From a virus: a stretch of 32,803 nt of DNA. Positions 5,149-12,761 of the stretch are shown one piece after another. Both the position numbers and the translations under genes were made by a program. The notes under the pieces are model-generated. The model was not told where the DNA came from, did no database searches, and worked only from the letters and a program-made list of their open reading frames with translations. The stretch lies in IMG/VR virus record IMGVR_UViG_3300031963_008481, positions 1 to 32,803 of that record, one strand, 5' to 3'. The first letter of the stretch is position 1, and the number at the start of each line of letters is the position of its first letter.

Positions 5149-5220
5149 ACCTCTGTAACTCAGCGGAAGAGTAGCGGACTTCTAATCCGTTTGTCGCAGG
5201 TTCGATTCCTGCCAGGGGTG
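5149..5220 (+). tRNA. tRNA-Arg (UCU)
   Basis: The acceptor ACCTCTG pairs with CAGGGGT. The anticodon stem is GCGGA/TCCGT with loop CTTCTAA (anticodon 5181-5183), and the T arm contains GGTTCGATTCC. It reads AGA/AGG codons, which are common in these AT-rich genes. CCA is not encoded. Confidence 0.88.
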
Positions 5221-5227
5221 CTATAAT
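5219..5227 (+). promoter_or_regulatory. Extended -10 promoter TGCTATAAT overlapping the tRNA 3' end
   Basis: TATAAT (5222-5227) preceded by TGC lies 7 nt from the ATG at 5235, so the first gene of the carbamoyltransferase cluster is leaderless. The element starts in the last base pair of tRNA-Arg. Confidence 0.6.
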
Positions 5228-5234
5228 TAGTTAT

Positions 5235-6146
5235 ATGAACGAAAATCTTTTGTTTTACAGAACATTAAAGGAAGCATCAAGAAGACATCCAAGTGAACTT
5301 GGTAAAACGGTTTATTCTAATCAAGATATTTTAGAGGAAATATCTTACAATATCAATAGCCATGGCTACAGATCTGAAGAATTTAACAAAAACAACGAAG
5401 TAGTGGTTTTGGGCTGCTCTCAAACCTACGGCTCTGGGATGCACAACGAACTTACATGGCCTGAGTTTTTTTGTAATTTTACAAATCAAAAATATTCAAG
5501 GCTTGCAATTCCAGGAGATTCCATAGGTGCTCAAGTATATAAAGCCTTTAAATATTTTGAAGAAGTAGGAAATCCAAAATTAGTTATTGGGCTATTTCCA
5601 CTATATAGACTAGAATATATTTCTGTGCCAGGAAAATTTGAAGGTGATAATCCAAGAAATGGGGCACAAAGATCAGAGTTATCAGTAGGAATAGCATTCT
5701 TTTATCAACAATACATAACAAAAATTTCAAAAGTACCACACAACCCAGAATATGTTATTCCAAAAGAGTTTGTGATGTTTTATAATTTTATGCTTATAAA
5801 AATGCTTGAACAATACTGTGAATCACACAATATAAAATTTATATGGAGCATATATGATAGCAAAGAAGATAAAAAAGAAATGGAGTTTTCTTCTTACAAC
5901 ATTTTAAAAAATTATTTAAACACATCAGATTTACTTCAGCAGCCAGACGATCAACCACAAAGTCACCTTTCAAATTGCTCTATATCGTCTCAAAAAGAAT
6001 ATTGCGGAAAATTTTCTCGACACAAACTATACTCTTGGGCAGCAGATACTGTTTCAGAAAAACAATTAGGTCATTGGGGAATACATGTAAATCACCATAT
6101 TGCAAAACTATTTGCAGATAAATATATGGAGATAAAAAATGATTAA
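5235..6146 (+). CDS. SGNH/GDSL-hydrolase-like protein (paralogue 1)
   Basis: Block I is VVVLGCSQTYGSG with the candidate nucleophile S62. The C-terminal block GHWGIHVNHH (about 279-288) supplies the His, with an Asp in AADTVSEKQLGHWG a likely partner. Such enzymes hydrolyse or transfer acyl esters on sugars or lipids. It is a clear paralogue of the protein at 7651-8496: both share YRTLKE/YRSLKE, NSHGYR/NTHGYR, LGCSQT and LTWP. They flank a carbamoyltransferase, suggesting joint work on one glycan or small molecule. Substrate unknown. Confidence 0.6.
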   Translation: MNENLLFYRTLKEASRRHPSELGKTVYSNQDILEEISYNINSHGYRSEEFNKNNEVVVLGCSQTYGSGMHNELTWPEFFCNFTNQKYSRLAIPGDSIGAQVYKAFKYFEEVGNPKLVIGLFPLYRLEYISVPGKFEGDNPRNGAQRSELSVGIAFFYQQYITKISKVPHNPEYVIPKEFVMFYNFMLIKMLEQYCESHNIKFIWSIYDSKEDKKEMEFSSYNILKNYLNTSDLLQQPDDQPQSHLSNCSISSQKEYCGKFSRHKLYSWAADTVSEKQLGHWGIHVNHHIAKLFADKYMEIKND

Positions 6147-6225
6147 CAATATTAGATGGCAGTACTACAAAATAGTCATATACTTTAAAAATAAAAAAAG
6201 AAAAAAGAAAGACTTTATATATTAA
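6139..6225 (+). CDS. Basic 28-aa coupling peptide
   Basis: MINNIRWQYYKIVIYFKNKK continues with a Lys/Arg stretch. GGAGAT lies about 5 nt upstream of its ATG. It overlaps the end of the SGNH gene by 8 nt, and its TAA shares a base with the ATG of the carbamoyltransferase (TAATG). It may serve mainly to carry ribosomes onto the next gene, which has no strong site of its own. Confidence 0.45.
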   Translation: MINNIRWQYYKIVIYFKNKKRKKKDFIY

Positions 6226-7646
6226 TGATAATACTTGGAATTAACGAAACATCTCACGACGCTTCAATATCCCTAATCAAAGATGGAGAAATACTTTTTG
6301 CAGGACATGCAGAAAGATATAGTAAGAAAAAAAATGACTGGTATATCAATGATAGTTTAATAAAAGATGCTTTAAAATATGGCGTACCAGATCATATTGC
6401 TTACTATGAGAAACCGCTTTTAAAGGCTTCCAGACTGGCTTTAAGGGGTGGGACTGGAGACTGGAAGCCAAGGTTTGAACTCCCTGGAATTCCAAGAAAA
6501 TCTTTTAGTCATCACTACTCTCACGCTGCAGCAGGATACTATACAAGTTCATTTAATGATGCTGCAATTGTTGTTTTAGATGCTATGGGTGAATACAATA
6601 CCTCCACAATTTGGGTTGGCGAAGGCGAAAAGATTAAACTAAAGTATAAGCAAAATTATCCTATTAGTTTTGGATTATTCTATTCAGCCTTTACACAACT
6701 AATAGGTCTTATGCCAAACCAAGAAGAATATATTATGATGGGTATGGCTGCTTATGGTGATTGGACAAAGTATTATAAGAAGGTTGACGAGTATTTCCCT
6801 TCATACGACAATCAAAAATATAATTTTCATAAAGGAATTACAGATTGGGGCTGGGTTTTAGAAGAAGATAAATTTGATATTGCAGCAGCAGTTCAGTTTG
6901 TTTATGAGCAAAGACTAAATGACTTTATGCGTATGGCAAAGTCAATTACTGGTAAAAACAATTTAGTATTTATGGGTGGGTGTGCTCTTAACTCTTCAGC
7001 AAATACGCTATTATGGAATATTTTTGATACGATTTGGATTATGCCAAATCCTGGTGATGCTGGAAGTTCTTTAGGCGCTGCAGCAGCACTATACGGAAAA
7101 CATATTGAGTGGAAAAATCCTTACTTGGGTTACGATTTGGGCGGGGAATACCCAGTAAGCAAAATATTAACAGGACTAATAAGAGACAAAGTTGTGGCAG
7201 TGGCATCAGGTAGGGCCGAGTATGGTCCAAGAGCATTGGGTAATAGGTCTATACTTGCAGATCCAAGAGATCCAAACATTAAAGATAAGGTAAATCTAAT
7301 TAAACAAAGAGAACTTTTTAGACCATTTGCACCAGTGGTACTAGCAGAGCATGCACACAAATGGTTTGATATGGATTTTGAAAGCCCCTATATGCAGTAT
7401 ACCGTTAAATGTTTGCAGCCAGATAAAATTCCTGCTGTGGTTCATAAAGACGGGACTTCAAGGGTACAGACAGTAAAAAAAGAACAGCATCCAGGACTAT
7501 ATGAAGTATTATCTAATTGGCATGCAATGACAGGTATTCCTATATTACTAAATACAAGTTTAAATATAAAAGGACAACCATTGTTAAATGACGAAAAAGA
7601 TATAGAAAAATGGGAGCAAACATATAGTAGTTCTGTGGTAAAATAA
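6225..7646 (+). CDS. NodU/CmcH-family carbamoyltransferase
   Basis: This family transfers carbamoyl from carbamoyl phosphate to a hydroxyl of a sugar or antibiotic via carbamoyl-AMP. The N-terminal kinase-like domain opens MIILGINETSHDASISLIKD and contains the His-rich segment FSHHYSHAAAGYY and the block MGMAAYGD. The C-terminal domain has GRAEYGPRALGNRSILADPR and LNTSLNIKGQP, both hallmarks. At 473 residues it is shorter than the usual 540-610, mainly between domains and at the C-terminus. It lies between two SGNH paralogues and before a glycosyltransferase, which suggests glycan decoration. Confidence 0.88.
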   Translation: MIILGINETSHDASISLIKDGEILFAGHAERYSKKKNDWYINDSLIKDALKYGVPDHIAYYEKPLLKASRLALRGGTGDWKPRFELPGIPRKSFSHHYSHAAAGYYTSSFNDAAIVVLDAMGEYNTSTIWVGEGEKIKLKYKQNYPISFGLFYSAFTQLIGLMPNQEEYIMMGMAAYGDWTKYYKKVDEYFPSYDNQKYNFHKGITDWGWVLEEDKFDIAAAVQFVYEQRLNDFMRMAKSITGKNNLVFMGGCALNSSANTLLWNIFDTIWIMPNPGDAGSSLGAAAALYGKHIEWKNPYLGYDLGGEYPVSKILTGLIRDKVVAVASGRAEYGPRALGNRSILADPRDPNIKDKVNLIKQRELFRPFAPVVLAEHAHKWFDMDFESPYMQYTVKCLQPDKIPAVVHKDGTSRVQTVKKEQHPGLYEVLSNWHAMTGIPILLNTSLNIKGQPLLNDEKDIEKWEQTYSSSVVK

Positions 7647-7650
7647 CAAT

Positions 7651-8496
7651 ATGAATAATGAAATTATCAATTTAGAAAAAATACCAGACATTTTTTTATA
7701 TAGATCACTAAAAGAAATGAGTGGACACGCTTTGCCAAATACAAAAGCAGACTCAGTTAAAATAGAATACAGACTAAATACTCATGGATATAGATGTGAT
7801 GAATTTACTAATCAAAAAATTCTAACTCTTGGCTGTTCTCAAACAGAGGGTCACGCACTCCCAATAGAATTAACCTGGCCTTACTTGATATCACAAAAAA
7901 TGAATAAAGGCTATATAAACTTAGCAAAAGGTGGAGATGGGATGCAAGCGCAAATAGTAAAAGCATTTCAATTTTTTAAAGAATTTTATCATCCAACACA
8001 CATATTCGCAGTATTTCCAATAACAAGAATGGAAGCACCTTTAATTAATCTAAAAGTAAGAAATAACAAAAATATAAAAAACTTAAATACAGAAGATTAC
8101 ATAGGCAAGGCTTTACTTTCAAATAATTGGATTGAAAAATTTTCTAAAGAACCTCACACAATAGAAAATGTTTTACCAGAAGAGTTTGCAATTTTTTACA
8201 ATATTTTATTTATGAAAATTTTTATACAATACTGCAAATCCAACAACATTAAACTAGTATGGACCTATTATAATGATTCCTCTTTAGAAAAATATTCATT
8301 TACAAAATTTACTGACACATATTTTGAAAGCCCTCATATAGATAGTGTGTGCATTCCAAAAGAACTGGGATGTCATATGGAATTGTCAGATAACAAATTT
8401 TTTGATTATGCTGCAGACTATGAGTATTGGCCACCTGGACATTATGGATTTCACAAACATTTGCATATTGCAGAAGAAATGTTTAGCATGCTATAA
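7651..8496 (+). CDS. SGNH/GDSL-hydrolase-like protein (paralogue 2)
   Basis: It has the same layout as the protein at 5235-6146: YRSLKEMSG, NTHGYRCDEF, LTLGCSQTEGHALP with the candidate nucleophile S63, and a C-terminal PPGHYGFHKHLHIAEEM with the candidate His. A nearby Asp (AADYEYW) could complete the triad. It starts 4 nt after the carbamoyltransferase stop. The last codons carry the extended -10 promoter at 8489-8497. Confidence 0.6.
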   Translation: MNNEIINLEKIPDIFLYRSLKEMSGHALPNTKADSVKIEYRLNTHGYRCDEFTNQKILTLGCSQTEGHALPIELTWPYLISQKMNKGYINLAKGGDGMQAQIVKAFQFFKEFYHPTHIFAVFPITRMEAPLINLKVRNNKNIKNLNTEDYIGKALLSNNWIEKFSKEPHTIENVLPEEFAIFYNILFMKIFIQYCKSNNIKLVWTYYNDSSLEKYSFTKFTDTYFESPHIDSVCIPKELGCHMELSDNKFFDYAADYEYWPPGHYGFHKHLHIAEEMFSML

Positions 8497-8497
8497 T
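8489..8497 (+). promoter_or_regulatory. Extended -10 promoter TGCTATAAT at the end of paralogue 2
   Basis: TATAAT (8492-8497) with TGC in front; a start near 8504 would open the transcript exactly at the 5' arm of the structured element at 8505-8567. No good -35 is seen. Confidence 0.5.
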
Positions 8498-8504
8498 AGG
8501 AATA

Positions 8505-8567
8505 AGGGTGTGGTTGGCCTATATTTGTCGGGAAACTTTTATAGTCTATGTTGCAACACCACACCCT
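8505..8567 (+). ncRNA. Structured RNA element closed by a 10-bp perfect stem
   Basis: AGGGTGTGGT (8505-8514) pairs perfectly with ACCACACCCT (8558-8567), enclosing 43 nt in which CTATA and TATAG can pair again. It lies between an extended -10 promoter and the glycosyltransferase ribosome site. It could be a small RNA, a leader that regulates the downstream gene, or a long-loop terminator followed by CCTAATTTTT. No known RNA family is recognised. Confidence 0.45.
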
Positions 8568-8590
8568 CCTAATTTTTGAGGTGAACTTGT

Positions 8591-9655
8591 TTGATTAAAG
8601 ATTCAATATTTATACCAATAGCAGCCTGTGAAGAAAGATTTATAGAGCAAACTGTAAAAAGTGCTTTGTCTAACGCCGAAAATCCAGACAATATCTATTT
8701 TGGTATATTTAACAACATACTAAAGAAAGAACATTCTTTACTAGATAATGACTTTTTACTAAATAATGATCAAATTTTTTATGTTGAACTAATAACTCCA
8801 GCGCCAATGGGTACTGGTTTTGGAAGAATGAATGCTTCTTTGTTGCAATTTAAAGAATTTGACTACATGTTTCAGATAGATGCTCATACATTTTTTAGCA
8901 AAAAATGGGATAATCAACTAATAAATATTTTTAATAAAATTAAAGAACAAGAAAATATTAATGAAAATAAGTTGGTTCTTTCTGCGTCAAGTGGATTTAC
9001 TTGGACTTACTACGATGAAAATCCTGAAAAAGTTTATATCATTGACAAAGAAAACAAAACAGCACTCGAAATAGATCCTTTAAATTTAGAAAAAAATGCT
9101 GAAGAATTAATAAACAGGGGCATGACAAAACTCAAATTTGTTTATGATGGAAAACAAAATAACAATTTAGTTAAAGACCATGTAAATTTCCCAATAGTTT
9201 ATGGCGATAACTATATAGATAAAAAAGAATACGAAGAATCAAACGGAGTTCATGGAACTTTTATGTTTTCTAAAGCAAAACTAAGTAGAGAAGTTCTTCA
9301 CGACCCAGAGGATCATTTTCATGGAGATCAAACAAACTATTCTATTAGGCTTTTAAGCAGAGGATATAAAATTTTTAGTCCCAAGTATCCGACCATTGCT
9401 GTTTTAAATCAAGTATATATAGATAAAGATTTTAAAGAAGATGCATCTATTCCATTAGGCAAAGGCCACAACTGGAAGACATATGAAGCAAATAAGGTTG
9501 GATCAGACTACTTAGAGACAAAAATAAATAACTCTGCAACAAATTTTCAACAAATAATATCTGGAGATTATTTTGGATACTGGGGAACAACAGACAAAGA
9601 TTCTCTAAATAAAGTAAAAAATCAAATTGGCTATCCAATGGACAACCAAAAATGA
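8591..9655 (+). CDS. Glycosyltransferase, GlcNAc-transferase-like (PF11397 type)
   Basis: The 354-aa protein opens IKDSIFIPIAACEERFIEQT and continues KSALSNAENPDNIYFGIFN, the Rossmann start of this family. PMGTGFGRMNASLL and FQIDAHTFFSKKWD follow, where D-x-H stands in for the metal-binding DxD. HGTFMFSKAKL and HDPEDHFHGDQTNYSIRLL supply the acceptor side. It likely transfers a sugar to a protein or surface glycan. The start is TTG at 8591, supported by GAGGTG 7 nt upstream; no better start is available. Confidence 0.75.
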   Translation: MIKDSIFIPIAACEERFIEQTVKSALSNAENPDNIYFGIFNNILKKEHSLLDNDFLLNNDQIFYVELITPAPMGTGFGRMNASLLQFKEFDYMFQIDAHTFFSKKWDNQLINIFNKIKEQENINENKLVLSASSGFTWTYYDENPEKVYIIDKENKTALEIDPLNLEKNAEELINRGMTKLKFVYDGKQNNNLVKDHVNFPIVYGDNYIDKKEYEESNGVHGTFMFSKAKLSREVLHDPEDHFHGDQTNYSIRLLSRGYKIFSPKYPTIAVLNQVYIDKDFKEDASIPLGKGHNWKTYEANKVGSDYLETKINNSATNFQQIISGDYFGYWGTTDKDSLNKVKNQIGYPMDNQK

Positions 9656-9810
9656 ATTTAGAAAATGAAATAAAAGATATACTTTTTGAAATAGGAAAGG
9701 AAATTAAGGTTCACAAACTTATTGATGGAAACCTCATTATAGAAATTGATTATGACAAGTATACTATTTCAATTATGGAACTAATTAAAAAATATTTATC
9801 TAACGACTAG
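9652..9810 (+). CDS. Small hypothetical protein (52 aa)
   Basis: MNLENEIKDILFEIGKEIKV then ELIKKYLSND: amphipathic helices flanking a short beta stretch (NLIIEIDYD). The ATG overlaps the stop of the glycosyltransferase (ATGA), so it is translationally coupled. It is the last + strand gene, ending 11 bp inside the convergent sulfotransferase gene. Confidence 0.6.
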   Translation: MNLENEIKDILFEIGKEIKVHKLIDGNLIIEIDYDKYTISIMELIKKYLSND

Positions 9811-10537
9811 GATTCCAAAACAAAGAATCATTTTCGTATATCTCTTTATCTAGTTTAAAGTTTTCAAGTATTGAATCTTTTTCGCTTTGATCTAAAGAAT
9901 TAAATAATCTTTCTGAAGCATCATTCTTAAAATATGTTTTATTAATTTGTGACAAATCAATATTTAATTCTACACCCAAATCTTCTGATATCTTTTTAAC
10001 TAACAACTCATAGTCCATAGACTCTAACTCGTCAGTCCTAATAAATAGGTTTGTTCTCTTAATTCTGTCGTATATCAACTCTGTATCATATTCTTTTTGT
10101 TCATTATGAAAAAATTGTGCTTCTTTGATAACAGACATTGCTGCTGGATCTGGACTTAAAGCAAAATTGTGAGACTGAAAATCTTTCATGTATGGCCATG
10201 TGGATAATTTTTCAAACAACTCTTCTTTTTCAACATGAAGATTTTCTCCATTGATTGTGTGCCAATTTTCTTTGTCTATTAAGTCTGCTCTACCTGCAGC
10301 AGCGTGGCATACGGAACTAACAAAAAATTCACAAGGCTCTCTAAAAACTGAAATGACATATGTTTCATCATCTATAAAGAATGGCCATCCACCGTGTTGT
10401 CTCATGTCTTCTGGCATTCTTAAATACTCAATGCCGTGCTTAGCAAGAGTCTCTTCCATAGGTCTAAGGATGTATTTTGTTAAAAACCTTCCACCAGTTT
10501 TTGGTATGTGTAAAAAATAGACTTTATTGTATTTCAT
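9800..10537 (-). CDS. Sulfotransferase-family protein
   Basis: The N-terminal FLHIPKTGGRFLTKY is the 5'-phosphosulfate loop of PAPS-dependent sulfotransferases. VISVFREPCEFFVSSVCHAA matches the 3'-phosphate-binding segment (R-x-P...S). The likely reaction is transfer of sulfate from PAPS to a sugar or small molecule. It is 245 aa, in the normal range. It overlaps the thioredoxin gene by 4 nt. A second member lies at 20934. The acceptor is unknown. Confidence 0.7.
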   Translation of the reverse strand: MKYNKVYFLHIPKTGGRFLTKYILRPMEETLAKHGIEYLRMPEDMRQHGGWPFFIDDETYVISVFREPCEFFVSSVCHAAAGRADLIDKENWHTINGENLHVEKEELFEKLSTWPYMKDFQSHNFALSPDPAAMSVIKEAQFFHNEQKEYDTELIYDRIKRTNLFIRTDELESMDYELLVKKISEDLGVELNIDLSQINKTYFKNDASERLFNSLDQSEKDSILENFKLDKEIYENDSLFWNPSR

Positions 10538-10785
10538 GAAAACATTGATTTCAAAGTAAACTCAGATACAGTGCCAGAAACACGATCATAAATCTTGCCA
10601 TCAATTTTAGATATAAGTGTGGGCACTGATTGAACATTGTATAGTTCTGCCTTTTTAAATTCTTTGTCTACATCTACCTTGTCATAGTAAATATCTTTAT
10701 TGTTTACGATAAACTCCTCTATGATAGGGGCAATTCTTTTACATGGAGCACACCAGTCTGCTGTAAAATGTATTAGTTCTTTCAC
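10534..10785 (-). CDS. Thioredoxin-like protein
   Basis: The 83-aa protein starts MKELIHFTADWCAPCKRIAP, with the redox motif W11-C-A-P-C15 (canonical WCGPC with Ala for Gly). The cis-Pro segment is SVPTLI, and the short chain ends soon after. Phage thioredoxins reduce ribonucleotide reductase or act as polymerase factors. The GTG start at 10785 shares a base with the stop of the upstream gene (TAGTG). Confidence 0.85.
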   Translation of the reverse strand: MKELIHFTADWCAPCKRIAPIIEEFIVNNKDIYYDKVDVDKEFKKAELYNVQSVPTLISKIDGKIYDRVSGTVSEFTLKSMFS

Positions 10786-10934
10786 TACTTATCCTTCTTA
10801 TACTCTCCGTATTTACCAAGGACTGCTTTAACTGTCCCGTCTTTTCTTAAACGAACAATCATTCCATCTTTAATCTGAATAGGATTAAATGGATGCTTTG
10901 TCCTAAACTTACCAGATGCTTTTCTATTTCCCAT
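10785..10934 (-). CDS. Small basic hypothetical protein (49 aa)
   Basis: MGNRKASGKFRTKHPFNPIQ followed by a short beta-rich part (KDGMIVRLRKDGTVKAVLG) and a basic tail. The strands suggest a small SH3-like or nucleic-acid-binding fold. Start and stop overlap its neighbours by one base (TAATG, TAGTG), so it belongs to a coupled operon. No family is recognised. Confidence 0.6.
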   Translation of the reverse strand: MGNRKASGKFRTKHPFNPIQIKDGMIVRLRKDGTVKAVLGKYGEYKKDK

Positions 10935-11215
10935 TAGATAGTATACTTTTCTCTTTGTACTTTGGTATGATCTTTTCCAAAGTCAGAAAACAAACTCTCT
11001 GCCTTTGCAGCAGGAATACAATTAGGAACTGGTTTACCGTCGGCCCCAGGCTTCATTCCTCTTTGAACATATCCATCCCAACAAGGTGCCTGCTTATTGA
11101 CATTGCCACAGCAATCCGATTTCATTTCTCCTGCTTGGCACTGTGGACAATCTTCACAACTAACATTAAGTTCTTTGCACATAGGGCATCCGCAGCCTTC
11201 GTATTCTTTTAACAT
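10934..11215 (-). CDS. Cys-rich protein with phage CWDGY motif (93 aa)
   Basis: Cys pairs in GCGCPMC, SCEDCPQC and DCCGN suggest bound metal. The second half has APCWDGYVQRGMKPGADGKP then VPNCIPA, a short motif found in many phage virion-associated proteins. The transcript is predicted to be leaderless: TATAAT lies 6 nt upstream. Exact role unknown. Confidence 0.6.
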   Translation of the reverse strand: MLKEYEGCGCPMCKELNVSCEDCPQCQAGEMKSDCCGNVNKQAPCWDGYVQRGMKPGADGKPVPNCIPAAKAESLFSDFGKDHTKVQREKYTI

Positions 11216-11221
11216 CTAACT

Positions 11222-11230
11222 ATTATATCA
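11222..11230 (-). promoter_or_regulatory. Extended -10 leaderless promoter (TGATATAAT)
   Basis: TATAAT (11227-11222), preceded by TGA which is also the stop codon of the HNH gene, lies 6 nt from the ATG at 11215. Confidence 0.55.
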
Positions 11231-11503
11231 CTTTATAAAACCTAAGAACCTATTATGAGTCCTTATCCTGTGGCAGTTAGCGCAAACCACTTCACACTTT
11301 TCAATCTCTTTTTTGATAGCCTTCCAGGACATCCCATCGTGGACCATTCTTGAGACATTATATTTTTTATTTCCCAGGTGATCAAAATCTAAGACTATAG
11401 GGTTCTTATTCCCACAATCAGCACAGCCAGCAGCCTCTTTTATCTCTGTCAGTCTCTGCTTAAACTGTTTCTTATTGTAAGCGGACAACTCTTTGTCTGT
11501 CAT
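11228..11503 (-). CDS. HNH endonuclease (91 aa)
   Basis: Two CxxC pairs (CADCGNK and CANCHRIR) and the central LDFDHLGNKKYNVSRMV form the zinc-bound beta-beta-alpha metal nuclease core. The catalytic His is in DHLG. The start MTDKELSAYNKKQF is chosen; frames open further to 11548 but run into structured non-coding DNA. Free-standing HNH proteins are common in phages as homing or packaging nucleases. It is about 6 kb from any recognised enzyme it would obviously serve. Confidence 0.75.
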   Translation of the reverse strand: MTDKELSAYNKKQFKQRLTEIKEAAGCADCGNKNPIVLDFDHLGNKKYNVSRMVHDGMSWKAIKKEIEKCEVVCANCHRIRTHNRFLGFIK

Positions 11504-11542
11504 AGATACACCCATTATATAGCCTTTTAAGGGCACTAAAAG

Positions 11543-11622
11543 CCCCATACAGGCGATTCAGGCACGAAGGCCACGGTATATATCAATGGGTAACTAAGCC
11601 ATCTCTAAGGTCCTGTATGGGG
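11543..11622 (-). ncRNA. Structured RNA closed by an 11-bp perfect stem
   Basis: CCCCATACAGG (11543-11553) and CCTGTATGGGG (11612-11622) are perfect complements enclosing 58 nt. A TATAAT at 11636-11631 would start a minus-strand transcript near 11624, two bases before the stem. A second hairpin, CTTTTA/TAAAAG (11524-11542), follows without a gap. No protein is encoded. It may be a small RNA or a leader controlling the HNH gene. It is unlike any RNA family I recognise. Confidence 0.55.
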
Positions 11623-11630
11623 ACAACTAT

Positions 11631-11636
11631 ATTATA
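11631..11636 (-). promoter_or_regulatory. -10 element in front of the structured RNA
   Basis: Minus-strand TATAAT overlapping the 3' end of the transporter gene region. A start 7 nt downstream would fall at 11624, next to the 11-bp stem. No convincing -35 is seen. Confidence 0.45.
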
Positions 11637-11645
11637 CTGCTAGTT

Positions 11646-12581
11646 TTATTTAACTACCCCAACTAGTAGCACTATAACTACAGATATGGCTAGTCCTAGA
11701 ATAAGTTTCCCAAAATCTCCTGCAACTAGGGGGAATACCTTGCTAGATTTCTCTTTTTTGACAGTCCTAATCGCTAACTCTCTTCCCGCCAAAAGCCCAA
11801 CAAACACCCAGGTGGTAGACATAGGAATGTCATTTAACTCTTTAAAGTATAACAAAATTAAAAAGTAAATAAAATCTATAGCAGTAGCGGATCTAACAAA
11901 TTCAGTATTATGTTTACTCTGTACTAATTTTTGAATCTTGCCTCCACGCTCTTTTAGCATAAATCCTAGTCCTATTACGAACACTGCGCTTATTCCAACC
12001 ATCATATCAAATGGTATAGATCTTGGTAAAAATACTGCTATGTTAGCAAGATCCTGAGATAGCCAAGCCCACCACAATAGCCCAGTAGCAACCCATTGGG
12101 CGACCCTCCATTTTTTGCTATTATCTTCATTTGGGGGTATCTTTCTAAAGAATAAAGTGATCAGAAACCAAATTATATATGCAGTAATACCAGCAATAAG
12201 GTATCCAATAATGCTTTTCATTAAAACAGAATGTAGTACGTTTTGTGCAGCAAAGGCTGCTAAGACTAAGAAAGAAGTAGAAACAGGAATTCCTACTCTG
12301 GTCAATAATAAAAGAATTGCTGGTGCTGCTGCGTGATACCACTGCACTTCTTGAAACGGTATTTTATTCAGTCTTTCATAAGATATATCTCCGCCGTATG
12401 TATGCCAAGCATACCAAATTGTTCCAAGTAGGATAGATGAGGCGTACGCCCACATGTATTTCCAATTTGTATTTTTAGAACTTGAGATCCATGTTCCAAG
12501 AGTTTGAACTGAATCGTTAGCAATTACAGAATATGATGCTAAAAGAAACCCTAGAGCCATCCATACTGTAAGAAGTTCCAC
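11646..12581 (-). CDS. PiT-type phosphate transporter-like membrane protein
   Basis: The 311-aa protein has about eight to nine hydrophobic spans. VIANDSVQTLGTW matches the family's AND...G signature near the N-terminus. GIPVSTSFLVL and IPMSTTWVFVGLLAG match the paired PVSTT-type repeats, with WLSQDLANIAVF as the second ND-like site. It likely imports phosphate with a cation during infection. It is shorter than most bacterial PiT proteins. The start is GTG at 12581, after a 170-nt structured leader. The call rests on motifs, so another transporter activity is possible. Confidence 0.65.
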   Translation of the reverse strand: MELLTVWMALGFLLASYSVIANDSVQTLGTWISSSKNTNWKYMWAYASSILLGTIWYAWHTYGGDISYERLNKIPFQEVQWYHAAAPAILLLLTRVGIPVSTSFLVLAAFAAQNVLHSVLMKSIIGYLIAGITAYIIWFLITLFFRKIPPNEDNSKKWRVAQWVATGLLWWAWLSQDLANIAVFLPRSIPFDMMVGISAVFVIGLGFMLKERGGKIQKLVQSKHNTEFVRSATAIDFIYFLILLYFKELNDIPMSTTWVFVGLLAGRELAIRTVKKEKSSKVFPLVAGDFGKLILGLAISVVIVLLVGVVK

Positions 12582-12749
12582 ATTTTAATTGTACAGCCCC
12601 TTTGGCATATATAAGAAGACAAGGGGTAAACATTAGGTGAATAGTGGAGCAGTTTAATAGACTTGCTCAGGTCCCCCAGGTAATGACCCTGGTCCTCCGT
12701 ACTCAGCAATAAGGTTGCTATAAGCAACTGCATGTATCATGACGGAATA
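12582..12749 (-). ncRNA. Structured non-coding leader upstream of the transporter
   Basis: The leader contains three hairpin elements. GTTGC/GCAAC closes 12714-12728. CCAGG/CCTGG (12676-12692) is nested in TTGCTcAG/CTcAGCAA (12663-12709). CCCCTT/AAGGGG (12597-12626) lies nearest the gene. A minus-strand open frame 12551-12733 crosses it but looks unlike a protein. It may be a riboswitch-like leader or separate small RNA. Confidence 0.45.
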
Positions 12750-12755
12750 CTATCT

Positions 12756-12761
12756 ATTATA
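12756..12761 (-). promoter_or_regulatory. -10 element for the structured leader
   Basis: Minus-strand TATAAT ending where the Hsp20 stop codon begins (12762). The -35 is weak. It would start the 12582-12749 leader near 12749. Confidence 0.45.

Noticed and set aside
12551-12733. 60-codon minus-strand ORF upstream of the transporter
   Set aside because: It coincides with hairpin-rich leader sequence and overlaps the transporter start; kept only as a possible leader peptide.
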